Positions 28,022 to 36,835 of a stretch of 64,000 nucleotides of DNA are shown here, one piece after another. A program made the translations under genes and the position numbers. The notes beneath the pieces were generated by a model that was not told the origin of the DNA, did not search any database, and worked only from the letters and a program-made list of their open reading frames with translations. Origin of the DNA: an uncultured Lachnospira sp. (lineage in GTDB: Bacteria > Bacillota > Clostridia > Lachnospirales > Lachnospiraceae); contig CAKRLE010000010.1 of the NCBI GenBank assembly GCA_934359185.1, positions 1 through 64,000 on the forward strand, read 5' to 3'. Position 1 is the stretch's first letter. The number at the start of each line of letters is the position of its first letter.

Positions 28022-28915
28022 TTAATCCATATCCAACCTGCCTCTAAAGCTTAATTCTCCTGTCTTAGGCGATAAATCTTCCTCTGATTCATCCGTTGAT
28101 TCTTCTAACTCCGCTCCCTGTTCGTATTCCGGCTCAAACATCCTTTCGCTTTCTGTTGCAATTTCATGAACTACAGTTGTGCTTTCTTGGCTCTTCGTTG
28201 TCATCTGCTGTGTTGGTTTTATTGGTGATGCTGCTGTAGTTGCTGATGTAGTCTTGACTTGGGTTGGAATTATCTGTGAAGATGTTGTCTCCCGTTCCAC
28301 TGTTGTTTCTTCCCTGTCGCCATCATTTTTGCTGTCAAATACCAGTACTGTAACTGCTGATGGAAGCTTTATTGTCACAAGCTCATCTGCCACATTTGAC
28401 GGATTTGGTGATACAGTGAACGCAAGGCTTTTAAGTATATAAATCGTCTCTGTTTCTGCGTGCTTTACTGTATACACCGCAAATCTCTCTGCACTTTCCA
28501 CGCCACAATCTATGAATGTGCTGACTGGCAGGGTAATGCTGTAGGTCACATTTCCATCCTGCATCTGTGAATCCACAGTGTTTGATGTCGTCTGTACGAC
28601 TGCTGCCAGATTAGTCAACTGCTCACGTTCAAGAGCCGCGGCTACAACATTTATTACGTCCGTACGGCTGACCTCTGGTGTCTGCATGCTATCGCTATAT
28701 GCTGGAACAAGTGCATTTCCTGAAAATACTGCCATAAACATTCCATTTTTCAGCGTATCCTCTGCTGCCTGCCTGAAATCCGTCTGCGCAGATATAGGTG
28801 TTGTCGTAAACTGCATTGATGTTACCAGCAGTACAAGTGCGATGATTGAGGTTAATATCGCCGCAGTTACTGCTTTAATCATTTTTCTGGTTTGTGATAA
28901 ATTTTTATTTGTCAT
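28022..28915 (-). CDS. Secreted protein with SPKTG motif but no membrane anchor
   Basis: Protein of 297 residues with an N-terminal hydrophobic signal (about residues 13-36, ending near ISAQ), a folded region of about 160 residues that I do not recognise, and a Thr/Ser/Glu-rich linker (about 200-280). It ends LSPKTGELSFRGRLDMD. SPKTG is the motif seen in the three sortase-type proteins at 34549-41970, but the hydrophobic helix and basic tail that must follow are absent, so it is probably truncated at the 3' end and released. AAGGAG precedes the ATG. Confidence 0.75.
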   Translation of the reverse strand: MTNKNLSQTRKMIKAVTAAILTSIIALVLLVTSMQFTTTPISAQTDFRQAAEDTLKNGMFMAVFSGNALVPAYSDSMQTPEVSRTDVINVVAAALEREQLTNLAAVVQTTSNTVDSQMQDGNVTYSITLPVSTFIDCGVESAERFAVYTVKHAETETIYILKSLAFTVSPNPSNVADELVTIKLPSAVTVLVFDSKNDGDREETTVERETTSSQIIPTQVKTTSATTAASPIKPTQQMTTKSQESTTVVHEIATESERMFEPEYEQGAELEESTDESEEDLSPKTGELSFRGRLDMD

Positions 28916-28975
28916 GTATTATCTCCTTTGCTGATGGTTATAAACAGATAATACATGTAATGCATGAAAAAAGAT

Positions 28976-29008
28976 GGTGCCAGGTGATATCAGATATCAC
29001 CCGGCACC
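28976..29008 (-). terminator. Strong hairpin terminator
   Basis: GGTGCCAGGTGATAT pairs with ATATCACCCGGCACC around a 3-base loop with a single mismatch. On the minus strand it is followed by ATCTTTTTTC, a standard intrinsic terminator for transcription arriving from the 29046-29255 remnant. Confidence 0.75.
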
Positions 29009-29045
29009 GCCATATTTTAATCAATATATAATTATTCTATCTTCC

Positions 29046-29255
29046 TCATAACAGCAACCTTGCACCTCTTCTTGCAGAATGTGATTCCATAAAGCAATAT
29101 ATTCTGTCGGTCATCATTTTGCAGATATTCGTAATAGCTTCTGCATTCGACTTTACAAGCCAATCTGCATTTCCAAATCGATACCCATCATACCATTCTT
29201 TTCCTTCATCAAACCTGGTATCAGTAATTGATAATATTTTAAAATAATTGCTCAT
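29046..29255 (-). pseudogene. Fragment of AAA-ATPase-like/DUF1703 protein
   Basis: A frame of 69 residues. FDEGKEWYDGYRFGNAD matches the conserved W-Y-D-G-Y-R-F-G segment that sits in the middle of large AAA-ATPase-like proteins common in Lachnospiraceae. The N-terminal ATPase and C-terminal nuclease-like parts are missing and the sequence after GNAD does not match. A gene remnant. Confidence 0.65.
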
Positions 29256-29293
29256 TAAATTTCGCCTATCACTTCAATAAATAATTAAATTTC

Positions 29294-29322
29294 TTGCCCC
29301 GCTCTGCGCAGTACTGTATAAT
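29294..29322 (+). promoter_or_regulatory. Putative sigma-A promoter of co-polymerase gene
   Basis: TTGCCC (29294-29299), a 17-base spacer and TATAAT (29317-29322) on the plus strand, leaving an untranslated leader of about 100 bases before the AAGGAGG and ATG at 29431. Confidence 0.65.
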
Positions 29323-29430
29323 ATTAATAAGTATGCGTATCTCACGCAATAAATAATAACATAATGAGCTGGACATTCAATCATTTATCCACAAAATTGC
29401 AGTTCAAACTCATATAAACAAGGAGGACAT

Positions 29431-30768
29431 ATGAATCAGGAAGAAGAGATTATTTTCTCATGGAATAAGATTAAGCGAATCTTTCTAAAATATTGGTACA
29501 TTATTTTGATAACATTTGCACTTGGTGCTGCATTTGTTGGTTTCAAAGCTTACAAAACTGTTGCCGCATCTAAGGCTGTTGTTAATAAGACTGCAGCAGG
29601 CAGCCAGGACACATCAGGTAACAACACTGCTAATACCAACAAATCATCATCTGAAAATATGCTCGCTGAGGACAATCTTTCTCCAACTGGAACAACATAT
29701 TTTAACATCACAAGATATGTAAAGGTTGACTGGAGTGAGATTTATCCTGAGGTTAATGTCTCTAATGATAATTCGGCAGAGGATAATTATTATATACTCA
29801 GCAGAATCAACAATCAAAGCAATTATGAAAAAGAGATTTTAGCTGACTGCACTAATATAGCGAATTTCCAGTCATTTAAGGATGACATTAATATTGCACT
29901 TAGTGCTGGAAGCTTTACAGCATTAACTGATACTGACAGCATTACATTTTCCACTTCTGGCAATGACATCATTATTATTAATGTATACAGCCAGTGTTCT
30001 GTTGAAAGAATCCGATGTATTATCAATGCTGCCATGGACTCATATATTTCGCATGGACAAAAGCTCTTTAAACTGGGTCCATGTTCAACTATTGTAACTA
30101 ATGATGTTATAGCGCAGACTAAGGGTAAAGATGGCAAATTCACTTCACTTAATATGACTGCTGCTAAATGGCTTGAGAGTGAACTCGCCAAGGGAAGTTC
30201 ATCTTCTGTAGCTGCTACAGATAGCGTTACTTCTGGCTCAACAGGCTCAACAACTGTTAATGTTTCTCTCAAATCAGCAATACTTACCAAGAAAAACATC
30301 GTTGTGCTTCTTGGTTCAATTATTATAGGACTTGGTATTCTCTGCGTGATTGCTGTATTTGACCACATACTTGATGTTCCGGAAGAGGCTTCATTTACAG
30401 GGCTCGATAAGCTCGGCGAGGTATCTCTTAAAGATGCTACATCAAGAGTATTTACAGAAAGAATCGCCACTATCGCCAAGGACAACAGCTACAACAAGAT
30501 TGCTCTTGTATCAATGAAGGCAAATCCTATGATTGATGCGATGTGTTCAGGCTCCGCAGCGGCTGGTTCTGCTGACAGCTATGCAGGCATGGCTTCATAT
30601 GTTTATCCACAGGAATATCTTTCTAATATCGCAGATATCCACAACTGTGACGCTACTATCATCGCTGTTCAGGGCGGATGCGACAAAAAGACTACTCTCA
30701 GACAGTGCGTTGAGAACTTACAAATAGACAGCTCTAAGGTGCTAGGATTTGTGTGGATAGCACAGTAA
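29431..30768 (+). CDS. CpsC/Wzz-like polysaccharide co-polymerase with degenerate BY-kinase domain
   Basis: Protein of 445 residues and the only plus-strand gene of the glycan region. Two membrane helices (about residues 22-41 and 287-309) enclose a large outer domain, as in Wzz/CpsC chain-length regulators. After the second helix, about 130 residues resemble a bacterial tyrosine kinase (NKIALVS..., CDATIIAVQGGCDKKTTLRQ, SSKVLGFVWIAQ), but no Walker A lysine motif or C-terminal Tyr cluster is present. It therefore probably controls chain length without kinase activity. No intact CpsD or CpsB is in the window. Confidence 0.8.
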   Translation: MNQEEEIIFSWNKIKRIFLKYWYIILITFALGAAFVGFKAYKTVAASKAVVNKTAAGSQDTSGNNTANTNKSSSENMLAEDNLSPTGTTYFNITRYVKVDWSEIYPEVNVSNDNSAEDNYYILSRINNQSNYEKEILADCTNIANFQSFKDDINIALSAGSFTALTDTDSITFSTSGNDIIIINVYSQCSVERIRCIINAAMDSYISHGQKLFKLGPCSTIVTNDVIAQTKGKDGKFTSLNMTAAKWLESELAKGSSSSVAATDSVTSGSTGSTTVNVSLKSAILTKKNIVVLLGSIIIGLGILCVIAVFDHILDVPEEASFTGLDKLGEVSLKDATSRVFTERIATIAKDNSYNKIALVSMKANPMIDAMCSGSAAAGSADSYAGMASYVYPQEYLSNIADIHNCDATIIAVQGGCDKKTTLRQCVENLQIDSSKVLGFVWIAQ

Positions 30769-30985
30769 ATAGAGTGATTCAGAATAAAACAACGATTTAC
30801 AGATATCTGTCGGAACTCGAAAATCAAAATATAATAAACAAAAAAGGCATAGGCAAATCGGTCAGGCATTTGCACATGAATTATTTGTCAAATTTGCATC
30901 TAATCATCCAGAAGTAAAACTTAATGTTGTCAACTCTAATGAAAAAATAGATGCAATGATTAATCATGTAAGAAACACCAAATAA
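30769..30985 (+). pseudogene. Remnant of HTH-DUF4325 protein
   Basis: Immediately after the co-polymerase stop, one frame reads NRVIQNKTTIYRYLSELENQ, a helix-turn-helix segment. A shifted frame then reads QIGQAFAHELFVKF and HPEVKLNVVNSNEKIDAM to a TAA at 30985, which matches the STAS-like DUF4325 domain. The ATPase region that normally lies nearby is missing and the frames do not join, so this is a deleted and frameshifted remnant. Confidence 0.6.
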
Positions 30986-30995
30986 ACAAACTTAT

Positions 30996-31057
30996 AAACC
31001 CCAGCAAAGATTGATATATACTGTCATCCACATATATATCAGCTTTTGCTGGGGTTT
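30996..31057. terminator. Bidirectional terminator between convergent genes
   Basis: AAACCCCAGCAAA pairs with TTTGCTGGGGTTT; the loop contains a second weak pairing (GATATATA / TATATATC). A-rich on one side and T-rich on the other, it serves the plus-strand co-polymerase and the minus-strand sugar transferase, whose stop is at 31066. Confidence 0.75.
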
Positions 31058-31065
31058 AACTATTT

Positions 31066-32496
31066 CTATTTTCCACCCTCTGTAAACACAGTCACAACCG
31101 TCTTACAAAGTATCTTGATATCAAGTCCCAGACTCCAGTTATCGATATAGTCAAGATCCATCTTAACAACATCCTCGAAATCCTTGACTGAATTTCTTCC
31201 ATACGCCTGCCACATACCAGTTATTCCTGGCTTCATAGAAAGTCTTCTCTTATGGTGGCCTTCATACTGCTTGAACTCATTAACTGTTGGCGGTCTTGTT
31301 CCAACAAGGCTCATGTCACCTTTAAGCACATTGATAAATTGTGGAAGCTCATCTATGCTTGTCTTTCGGATAAATTTACCAACTTTTGTTATACGTGGGT
31401 CATCATCCATCTTAAACATAAGTCCATTCATCTCATTTTGCGCCATCAGAGCTGCCTTGCGCTCCTCGGCATCTACATACATTGACCTGAACTTATATAT
31501 GTAGAAATATCTTCCGTTCTTGCCAACTCTCTTCTGCTTAAAAAACAATGGTCCCGGCGACTCCAATTTAATTAATGGTCCAACGAATATCATGGCAATG
31601 AACATAATTATAACGCCCACAAAACCGCCAACCATATCAAACAGCCTTTTAATAGTCATATCCTTTGCATCAAATTCTCTATTAGAAAATGTCACAACCG
31701 GAATTGAATTAAATGTTCCCATTGTTGTGTTGAAATCTTTGAATCCATCCAGCACATCAAGCCTTAAATGGACTGTGATTCCCATATCCTCGAACTGAAG
31801 CACCATTGGTCTTAATTCTTCACGCATTCTTGAATCGACATCTATGTATATCTCATCAACAATTTCGCGCTTAATGTAATCCATCATGGTATCTTTGTCC
31901 GCAACAACGCTGTATTTGCTGATAGCGCGCCCTGTCTGGTCTTCATCCATGACAATCACACCAGCTATCGTAACTGACCAGTCCTCGCCATCGCGTAGTT
32001 CTTTAACTATTCTCCTGGCACGGTTCTTCATCGTGATGACGATGACATTAGTTGAATGCATAAAGCTTCTGCTTCTGGATATAAGATAAAACTTTACCAG
32101 AAATCTTGTCGCATACATAAGAATTATTCCGCCTACAACTGTAAGCACATACACGCCTCTTGGAATCGTGTCTGTTCTTCTGATAAGCTCGTATATAGCC
32201 ACAATCGCACCGAAAATAAGTCCTTTTTTTACAACTGACTTAAATTCAATAAATTTACCACGCTGCACAAAATCTGGTGGCACATTTACAAATAAAGCGG
32301 TTATCAGCACAGCAATAATAACTGTTATCAAGCTTCCTGACAACTGTCCCATTGTGATTGACATGCTGAGCTTTTTATATGTTGCCAGCCATATCATGCC
32401 AGACAGATAATATGCAGCCATTATACATGCCGCATCTGTAAAGAATAGTATTACATTCTGTATACCATCCCGGCTTTTGTTAACGTAGTTACGCAA
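31066..32496 (-). CDS. Initiating undecaprenyl-phosphate sugar-phosphate transferase
   Basis: Protein of 476 residues of the WbaP/CpsE type (polyprenyl glycosylphosphotransferase). About four N-terminal membrane helices are followed by a CoA-binding-like domain, another helix near residue 280, and the catalytic domain with KFRSMYVDAEERK, DDDPRITKVGKFIRKTSIDELPQ and MSLVGTRPP. It should start each repeat unit by moving a sugar phosphate to undecaprenyl phosphate. The start appears to be TTG with GAGGGG upstream. Lies downstream of the LCP gene in the same direction. Confidence 0.9.
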   Translation of the reverse strand: MRNYVNKSRDGIQNVILFFTDAACIMAAYYLSGMIWLATYKKLSMSITMGQLSGSLITVIIAVLITALFVNVPPDFVQRGKFIEFKSVVKKGLIFGAIVAIYELIRRTDTIPRGVYVLTVVGGIILMYATRFLVKFYLISRSRSFMHSTNVIVITMKNRARRIVKELRDGEDWSVTIAGVIVMDEDQTGRAISKYSVVADKDTMMDYIKREIVDEIYIDVDSRMREELRPMVLQFEDMGITVHLRLDVLDGFKDFNTTMGTFNSIPVVTFSNREFDAKDMTIKRLFDMVGGFVGVIIMFIAMIFVGPLIKLESPGPLFFKQKRVGKNGRYFYIYKFRSMYVDAEERKAALMAQNEMNGLMFKMDDDPRITKVGKFIRKTSIDELPQFINVLKGDMSLVGTRPPTVNEFKQYEGHHKRRLSMKPGITGMWQAYGRNSVKDFEDVVKMDLDYIDNWSLGLDIKILCKTVVTVFTEGGK

Positions 32497-32574
32497 GTTA
32501 CTCGTCCCCTCATCTAATTAATATTTTCTCATGTAATGATTACCTGATATATCAATCCATTTTACTAATGATAA

Positions 32575-33828
32575 TTACTTAGTCTCTACATAATAGTTAT
32601 TAACAAGGTATTCTTTCAGCTTATCCTGGTCTAAATCGTAATGTTCTGTTTCACCAGCCTGCTGTCCGGCTCTTACGCTTCCCTCAAGCATATAAATTCC
32701 CTCGTAAGAACATCCAGCTGCCTCTGATACAAGTGTTACCATCTCGCTTGTTGTAAGGTCTGTGATTATATAATCCATAGCTGTATTATAGATATCTACT
32801 ATCTTAGTTGGATTATGTGCTATTGAACTCCATGCCTGATTGAAGAAACAGTTAAGATACTGCTTCTGTCTTGCAAGTCGCTCTGATGATGTATTCATTC
32901 TTGTTATATCACGGAAATGTACATAATTGTAAGCTGATGTTCCCATAAGCTTATATGTCTGGCCCTGCACAAATGTCTCGTTAGTGCCATAATCATTACC
33001 ATAAGTAGTAAATGTATAGAGTGACTCCACTGTTACGCCGCCTATTGAATCATTTACAGCAATAACACCACCCATGTTGGCTGATGTAACTGAGTGGATT
33101 GGAAGTCCATAGAACATTCTCGATACTGATTTACCTGAGCGGTAATTACTTTCCTCAAGACCATTACCAGTTCCATGCTGTACTGTTATCTGGGCTTCTA
33201 TTGTATCTGTAATATTACCATCCGCATCATAAAGATCTATAAGTGCCACTGCATCTCTTGGAACCTGTACTATCCAGAACTTCTTATTCTTAGTATCCAA
33301 AGACAGCATCATTATCGCATCTGACTGTCCACCATTATACAAACCTTCTTTCTCAGTAACAGCGCCAAGGTCATCTATTCCAAGCACAAGAAGGTTGATT
33401 ATACCATCATTGTAGCTATATTTCTTATGGTTGTAGATGATATCAAAATTCTTATTATTCGCTACATTGGCAATGATATCTGTATCGTCTGCATTGGCAG
33501 CCTGATAAAGATTATCAACATCTATGCTGTCATGTATGCTGCAATCTATCTTGGTTACGTATCTGCTATCGTATTCCTGTATTACATCTGATGTAAGAAG
33601 TGACTTCTTTCCATTACTTCTGATTATCTCATATGCTCCAAATATACCAACAGCAAGTATCGCAATGACTGCCACAACTATTATCGCTATTGTTGCACCT
33701 CTATGCTGTGCAAACCAGCTTGTTCCAGCACCACCATTAATATCTTTGATGATGTCGTTATCTTTCTTACTATTCCTGACACCTCTTGATTCTTTAACAG
33801 TATCATTTTTCTTTATCTTGTTACTCAT
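32575..33828 (-). CDS. LytR-CpsA-Psr (LCP) family ligase
   Basis: Protein of 417 residues with a cytoplasmic N-terminus, one membrane helix (about 47-68) and an outer LCP domain: NLLVLGIDDLG near residue 147, QSDAIMMLSLDTKNKKFWIVQVPRD (Asp and Arg that bind pyrophosphate), and HFRDITRMNTSSERLARQKQYL near 290. LCP enzymes attach completed polysaccharide to peptidoglycan. It is the first gene of the minus-strand pair with the initiating transferase and probably anchors the glycan made here. Confidence 0.9.
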   Translation of the reverse strand: MSNKIKKNDTVKESRGVRNSKKDNDIIKDINGGAGTSWFAQHRGATIAIIVVAVIAILAVGIFGAYEIIRSNGKKSLLTSDVIQEYDSRYVTKIDCSIHDSIDVDNLYQAANADDTDIIANVANNKNFDIIYNHKKYSYNDGIINLLVLGIDDLGAVTEKEGLYNGGQSDAIMMLSLDTKNKKFWIVQVPRDAVALIDLYDADGNITDTIEAQITVQHGTGNGLEESNYRSGKSVSRMFYGLPIHSVTSANMGGVIAVNDSIGGVTVESLYTFTTYGNDYGTNETFVQGQTYKLMGTSAYNYVHFRDITRMNTSSERLARQKQYLNCFFNQAWSSIAHNPTKIVDIYNTAMDYIITDLTTSEMVTLVSEAAGCSYEGIYMLEGSVRAGQQAGETEHYDLDQDKLKEYLVNNYYVETK

Positions 33829-34548
33829 CTTTACATTATCTCCTATTAGATTATATATCTCATTTTAACATTTTCATCTTCTGAAACTCTATATTCTGAA
33901 TAAGTATATCATAATATATGAGGTAATAAAAGTTTTTGTTTGTGGACAATAGAGATTTATGTTGAAATATTTGCAGGCTTTGTCTTTTTCATACATCCGG
34001 CGGTTTATCTCATACATCCGGTGGTTTATTTGCATTTTTACATAATCTGCTTGTAAAATGAGCATGTTTAGACTTTAGCACGTAATATTTTCTCCTTTGT
34101 TAAAATTATTACTTGTTAATTTACTAATATCACATTCTTGCAAGTAGTTTTTGTGGGATTTTGATATCATTTTGATATTGTTTTAATATTGTCTTATTTT
34201 TTTACTTACTAAATGTAAATCATTAGTTATATAGAAGTAATTTTTGATTGTAATCATGTTTATATTACTTCTAAATTCATGTTGGTTCATATTTAGTAAG
34301 TAATTTTTCTGATACACTCTAGTTATCAAATCACAATTTGGTAAATTATGATTTGATAACTAGAGTGCTATTACATATTATTTTCCTATTTGATTAGTTT
34401 TGTAGGTATTCTTTTTCGTTCTTATGTTATTCTCTGATTTTACGTAAAAAAATGGCATTATTTGATTCCATTTTCTACCTTTCCCACAAGCGTAGCTCCT
34501 ACACAAATCTGCAACATCCACATGTCGGCTGATTTCAAGGAAAGTATA
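33829..34548. other. Long AT-rich intergenic region with repeats
   Basis: About 720 bases between divergent genes. It holds two near-identical 19-base direct repeats (33990-34008 and 34011-34029, CATACATCCGGYGGTTTAT), the 19-bp stem listed separately, and a leader (about 34368-34548) shared with the gene at 36836. No coding frame is convincing. Confidence 0.7.
34315..34367. promoter_or_regulatory. 19-bp perfect inverted repeat
   Basis: CACTCTAGTTATCAAATCA (34315-34333) and its exact reverse complement (34349-34367) flank a 15-base loop. It lies about 180 bases upstream of the surface-protein start and has no T-run. It could be an operator, an RNA structure or a recombination site. Confidence 0.6.
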
Positions 34549-35790
34549 ATGAGAAAAAAGTTACTTGCACTTATGATGTGCGCAACAATGGTTCTTGGTT
34601 CTTCAGCAGTTGCATTCGCTAGCCCATCAACAGATGACTATGATAATGCTGCAAAGATCTTCAAGAAGGGCGAGAAGGTTATCACAGAAATCGACTCTAC
34701 AAAGAACGTTACAACACCTGTATATGTATCAGGTGAGGGTGGTGTTACTTATGGTTTCATTGCAGATGATAATAATGTACCTAATGGTAGTGCTGCTAGA
34801 CTTAACTCAAACAACAAGGCTCTTAAGTACATTGGAGAAGTTTCTGATGATAACACTGGTAAAGGTGCATCTGTAGTTAATGCTTCTGTATTAACATCAA
34901 CAGTTGCTGCTGATGCAAAGACTGTATATGGTACAGATGCTAAGCTTGCTGGTAAGACAGCATCTTATGTTGTTAACCTCAGCACAGTTGCTAGTGCACC
35001 TGTTTACAAGGTAGCAGTTGTTACATTTGGTGAAAATGACACAACAGCAGCTATTGCAAATTCAACAACAGAGTACTATTCAATCAAGGATGCTCTTACA
35101 TTTGATGAGACAACTGGTAACCTTAAAAAGGCTGCAAACTATAAGACAGCTGATGGATATTCATATGACGAGTCAGGTGCAAATCTTTTCAAGGCTGATT
35201 TAAGAGCTGCTTCTGCTAATGGTAACTATGTATACAACTTCTCAAAGGCTAGCGGTACAGCTGCTCAGAAGCTTTCTGTAGCTAAGGCTCTTGAGGATAA
35301 GGTTCTTACAAAGAACGCTGCTGCTGTAACACTTGATGTATATCAGTACGGTGTATCTAACAAGGTTCCTTTCATCAAGGCTGTTAAGACTCCAGAGTCT
35401 GCTGTTACATTAACAATCTCTACAGATGAGCTTTCACAGACATCTATCAAGAACGCTACTAGCGTATATCGTATCAGCGATACAGTAGCTACAGATGTTG
35501 AAGCTGGTCAGTACAATCTTGTAGCTAACGTTGCTTCAGATATCGATGTTTCTACACCTTATGGTAAGTTTGATGTAACACTTAACTTTGTTGATGGTCA
35601 GGCAATCCTCATCTTCGATCAGGGTGCTGAGGCTTCAAACAACGATGGTGTTGCTGATACAACAACAGCTGCTGCAGCATCTACAACAAACTCACCAAAG
35701 ACAGGTGATGTTGCTCCAATCGCAGCTCTTGCAGTTGTTATGATGGGCGCTTGTGGTGCTATGGTTGTTGCTTCTAAGAAGAGAGCTTAA
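34549..35790 (+). CDS. Secreted SPKTG-anchored surface protein, paralogue 1
   Basis: Protein of 413 residues. Signal peptide MRKKLLALMMCATMVLGSS...AFA, then a Thr/Ala/Asp-rich body without known domains, and the C-terminal sorting signal SPKTGD, a hydrophobic helix and KKRA. In C. difficile the class B sortase uses such (S/P)PxTG motifs, so covalent wall attachment is likely. An in-frame ATG at 34462 lacks a ribosome site; AAGGAAAG before the ATG at 34549, and alignment with the paralogues' signal peptides, support this start. The last 50 residues and the 3' flank are nearly identical to paralogue 2, the body much less so. Confidence 0.85.
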   Translation: MRKKLLALMMCATMVLGSSAVAFASPSTDDYDNAAKIFKKGEKVITEIDSTKNVTTPVYVSGEGGVTYGFIADDNNVPNGSAARLNSNNKALKYIGEVSDDNTGKGASVVNASVLTSTVAADAKTVYGTDAKLAGKTASYVVNLSTVASAPVYKVAVVTFGENDTTAAIANSTTEYYSIKDALTFDETTGNLKKAANYKTADGYSYDESGANLFKADLRAASANGNYVYNFSKASGTAAQKLSVAKALEDKVLTKNAAAVTLDVYQYGVSNKVPFIKAVKTPESAVTLTISTDELSQTSIKNATSVYRISDTVATDVEAGQYNLVANVASDIDVSTPYGKFDVTLNFVDGQAILIFDQGAEASNNDGVADTTTAAAASTTNSPKTGDVAPIAALAVVMMGACGAMVVASKKRA

Positions 35791-35893
35791 TCAGTCTTTG
35801 ATTGACTAACTTGATTCATAGACAATAAACATTGTTGCAAACATGAGAAAGTAAAGTTTTCCCCGACAGAACTTCGGTTCTGCCGGGGTTTTC
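35632..35893 (+). repeat. Near-identical 3' block shared with 37907-38168
   Basis: About 262 bases covering the last 53 codons, stop and terminator of paralogue 1 match 37907-38168 with one visible difference (in the terminator loop). Recent duplication or gene conversion. Confidence 0.85.
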
Positions 35894-35896
35894 TTT
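35861..35896 (+). terminator. Intrinsic terminator with UUCG-type loop
   Basis: CCCCGACAGAAC / GTTCTGCCGGGG stem closed by TTCG (one mismatch), followed by TTTTCTTTT, 70 bases after the stop codon of paralogue 1. Confidence 0.9.
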
Positions 35897-35947
35897 TAAC
35901 ATAAAATACTTGCTGATACACATATATACCAGCAAGTATTTTAATTA

Positions 35948-36229
35948 TTACATATCAAACAAATCCGCATGTGTTCCTGTATCAACCAATGTTAAAGTTA
36001 AAACATTATCTTGTTTTAGATAAATCAATAACCAATCTGGCTGAATATGACACTCCCGAAATCCATGATACTTTCCCTTCAAATCATGATCTCTATACTT
36101 ATCATCAAGCACTACATTATTCTGCAGCTTGGTAACAATATTTTCAAGTAAGGAAATATCCAATCCACGTTTTTTAGCAAGCTTCAGACTTTTCTTAAAT
36201 TTATTGGTTAATATCAACTCATATGGCAT
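35948..36229 (-). CDS. yafQ: YafQ-type mRNA interferase toxin
   Basis: Protein of 93 residues of the RelE superfamily. The N-terminus KFKKSLKLAKKRGLD and the core DHDLKGKYHGFRECHIQPDW, followed by LLIYLKQ, match YafQ, with the catalytic-type His residues visible. It would cleave mRNA on the ribosome unless bound by DinJ. The start overlaps the antitoxin stop by one base (TAATG). It sits between two surface-protein paralogues. Confidence 0.92.
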   Translation of the reverse strand: MPYELILTNKFKKSLKLAKKRGLDISLLENIVTKLQNNVVLDDKYRDHDLKGKYHGFRECHIQPDWLLIYLKQDNVLTLTLVDTGTHADLFDM

Positions 36230-36498
36230 TAATCAATATCCTCCATTGCCTGTGAAAATGTGGCATATCTTTTTGTATCAGGGTCACTGCTGATTTTTTT
36301 AGCTTCTTCCATAGCCTCCAAAACCTCTGGTTTATATTTGGGAATTGTCACTTCAAATGGAAGTCCACCCCTAAGTACGCACTGTTTCAAAAATATATTC
36401 ATTGCGCTAGACATATCCATTCCCAGCTGTGAAAATAATTCCGTCGCCTGTTTCTTTAAATTGGCATCTATTCTTACTTGTGTAGGTACTGTAGCCAT
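36229..36498 (-). CDS. dinJ: DinJ-type antitoxin
   Basis: Protein of 89 residues of the RelB/DinJ family. ATVPTQVRIDANLKKQATELF is the ribbon-helix-helix DNA-binding part and FLKQCVLRGGLPFEV is the conserved DinJ segment. It neutralises YafQ and usually represses the operon. The frame extends to 36552, but GGAGG eight bases before the ATG at 36498 sets the start. Confidence 0.92.
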   Translation of the reverse strand: MATVPTQVRIDANLKKQATELFSQLGMDMSSAMNIFLKQCVLRGGLPFEVTIPKYKPEVLEAMEEAKKISSDPDTKRYATFSQAMEDID

Positions 36499-36835
36499 AT
36501 CAACACCTCCAATATGCATATATATGTTCTTTTTTATATAATATCTCTGCAAAATGCATTTGTCAACTTTTTAATTTACATCGTAATGCAGTTGTATAAA
36601 TCTAACGCATTTGCATTTTAATATCATCATTGATTAAATGAAATGATATTATATGCTATTACATATTATTTTCCTATTTGTTCAGTTTAGTAGGTATTCT
36701 TTTACACACGCTGTTATTTATCGATTATACAGGTAAAAATCATTTTATATAGCTTCATATTCTACCTTTCCCGTAAGTGCAGCTCCTACACAAATCCGCA
36801 ACATCCGCATGTCGGCTGATTTCAAGAAAAGTATA
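36499..36835. other. Intergenic region with leader shared by two surface-protein genes
   Basis: The half next to the plus-strand gene (about 36655-36835) closely matches 34370-34548: both contain GCTATTACATATTATTTTCC and AGCTCCTACACAAATC, and keep the same spacing to the start codon. The other half is the dinJ promoter region. I cannot match the leader to a known riboswitch class. Confidence 0.6.

Noticed and set aside
33990..34029. Short CRISPR array from the paired CATACATCCGG repeats
   Set aside because: Only two 19-base units with a two-base gap, no spacers and no cas genes in the window.
34368..36835. Known riboswitch (cyclic-di-GMP or preQ1 type) in the shared surface-protein leader
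   Set aside because: The conserved core of these classes could not be found; only similarity between the two leaders is supported.
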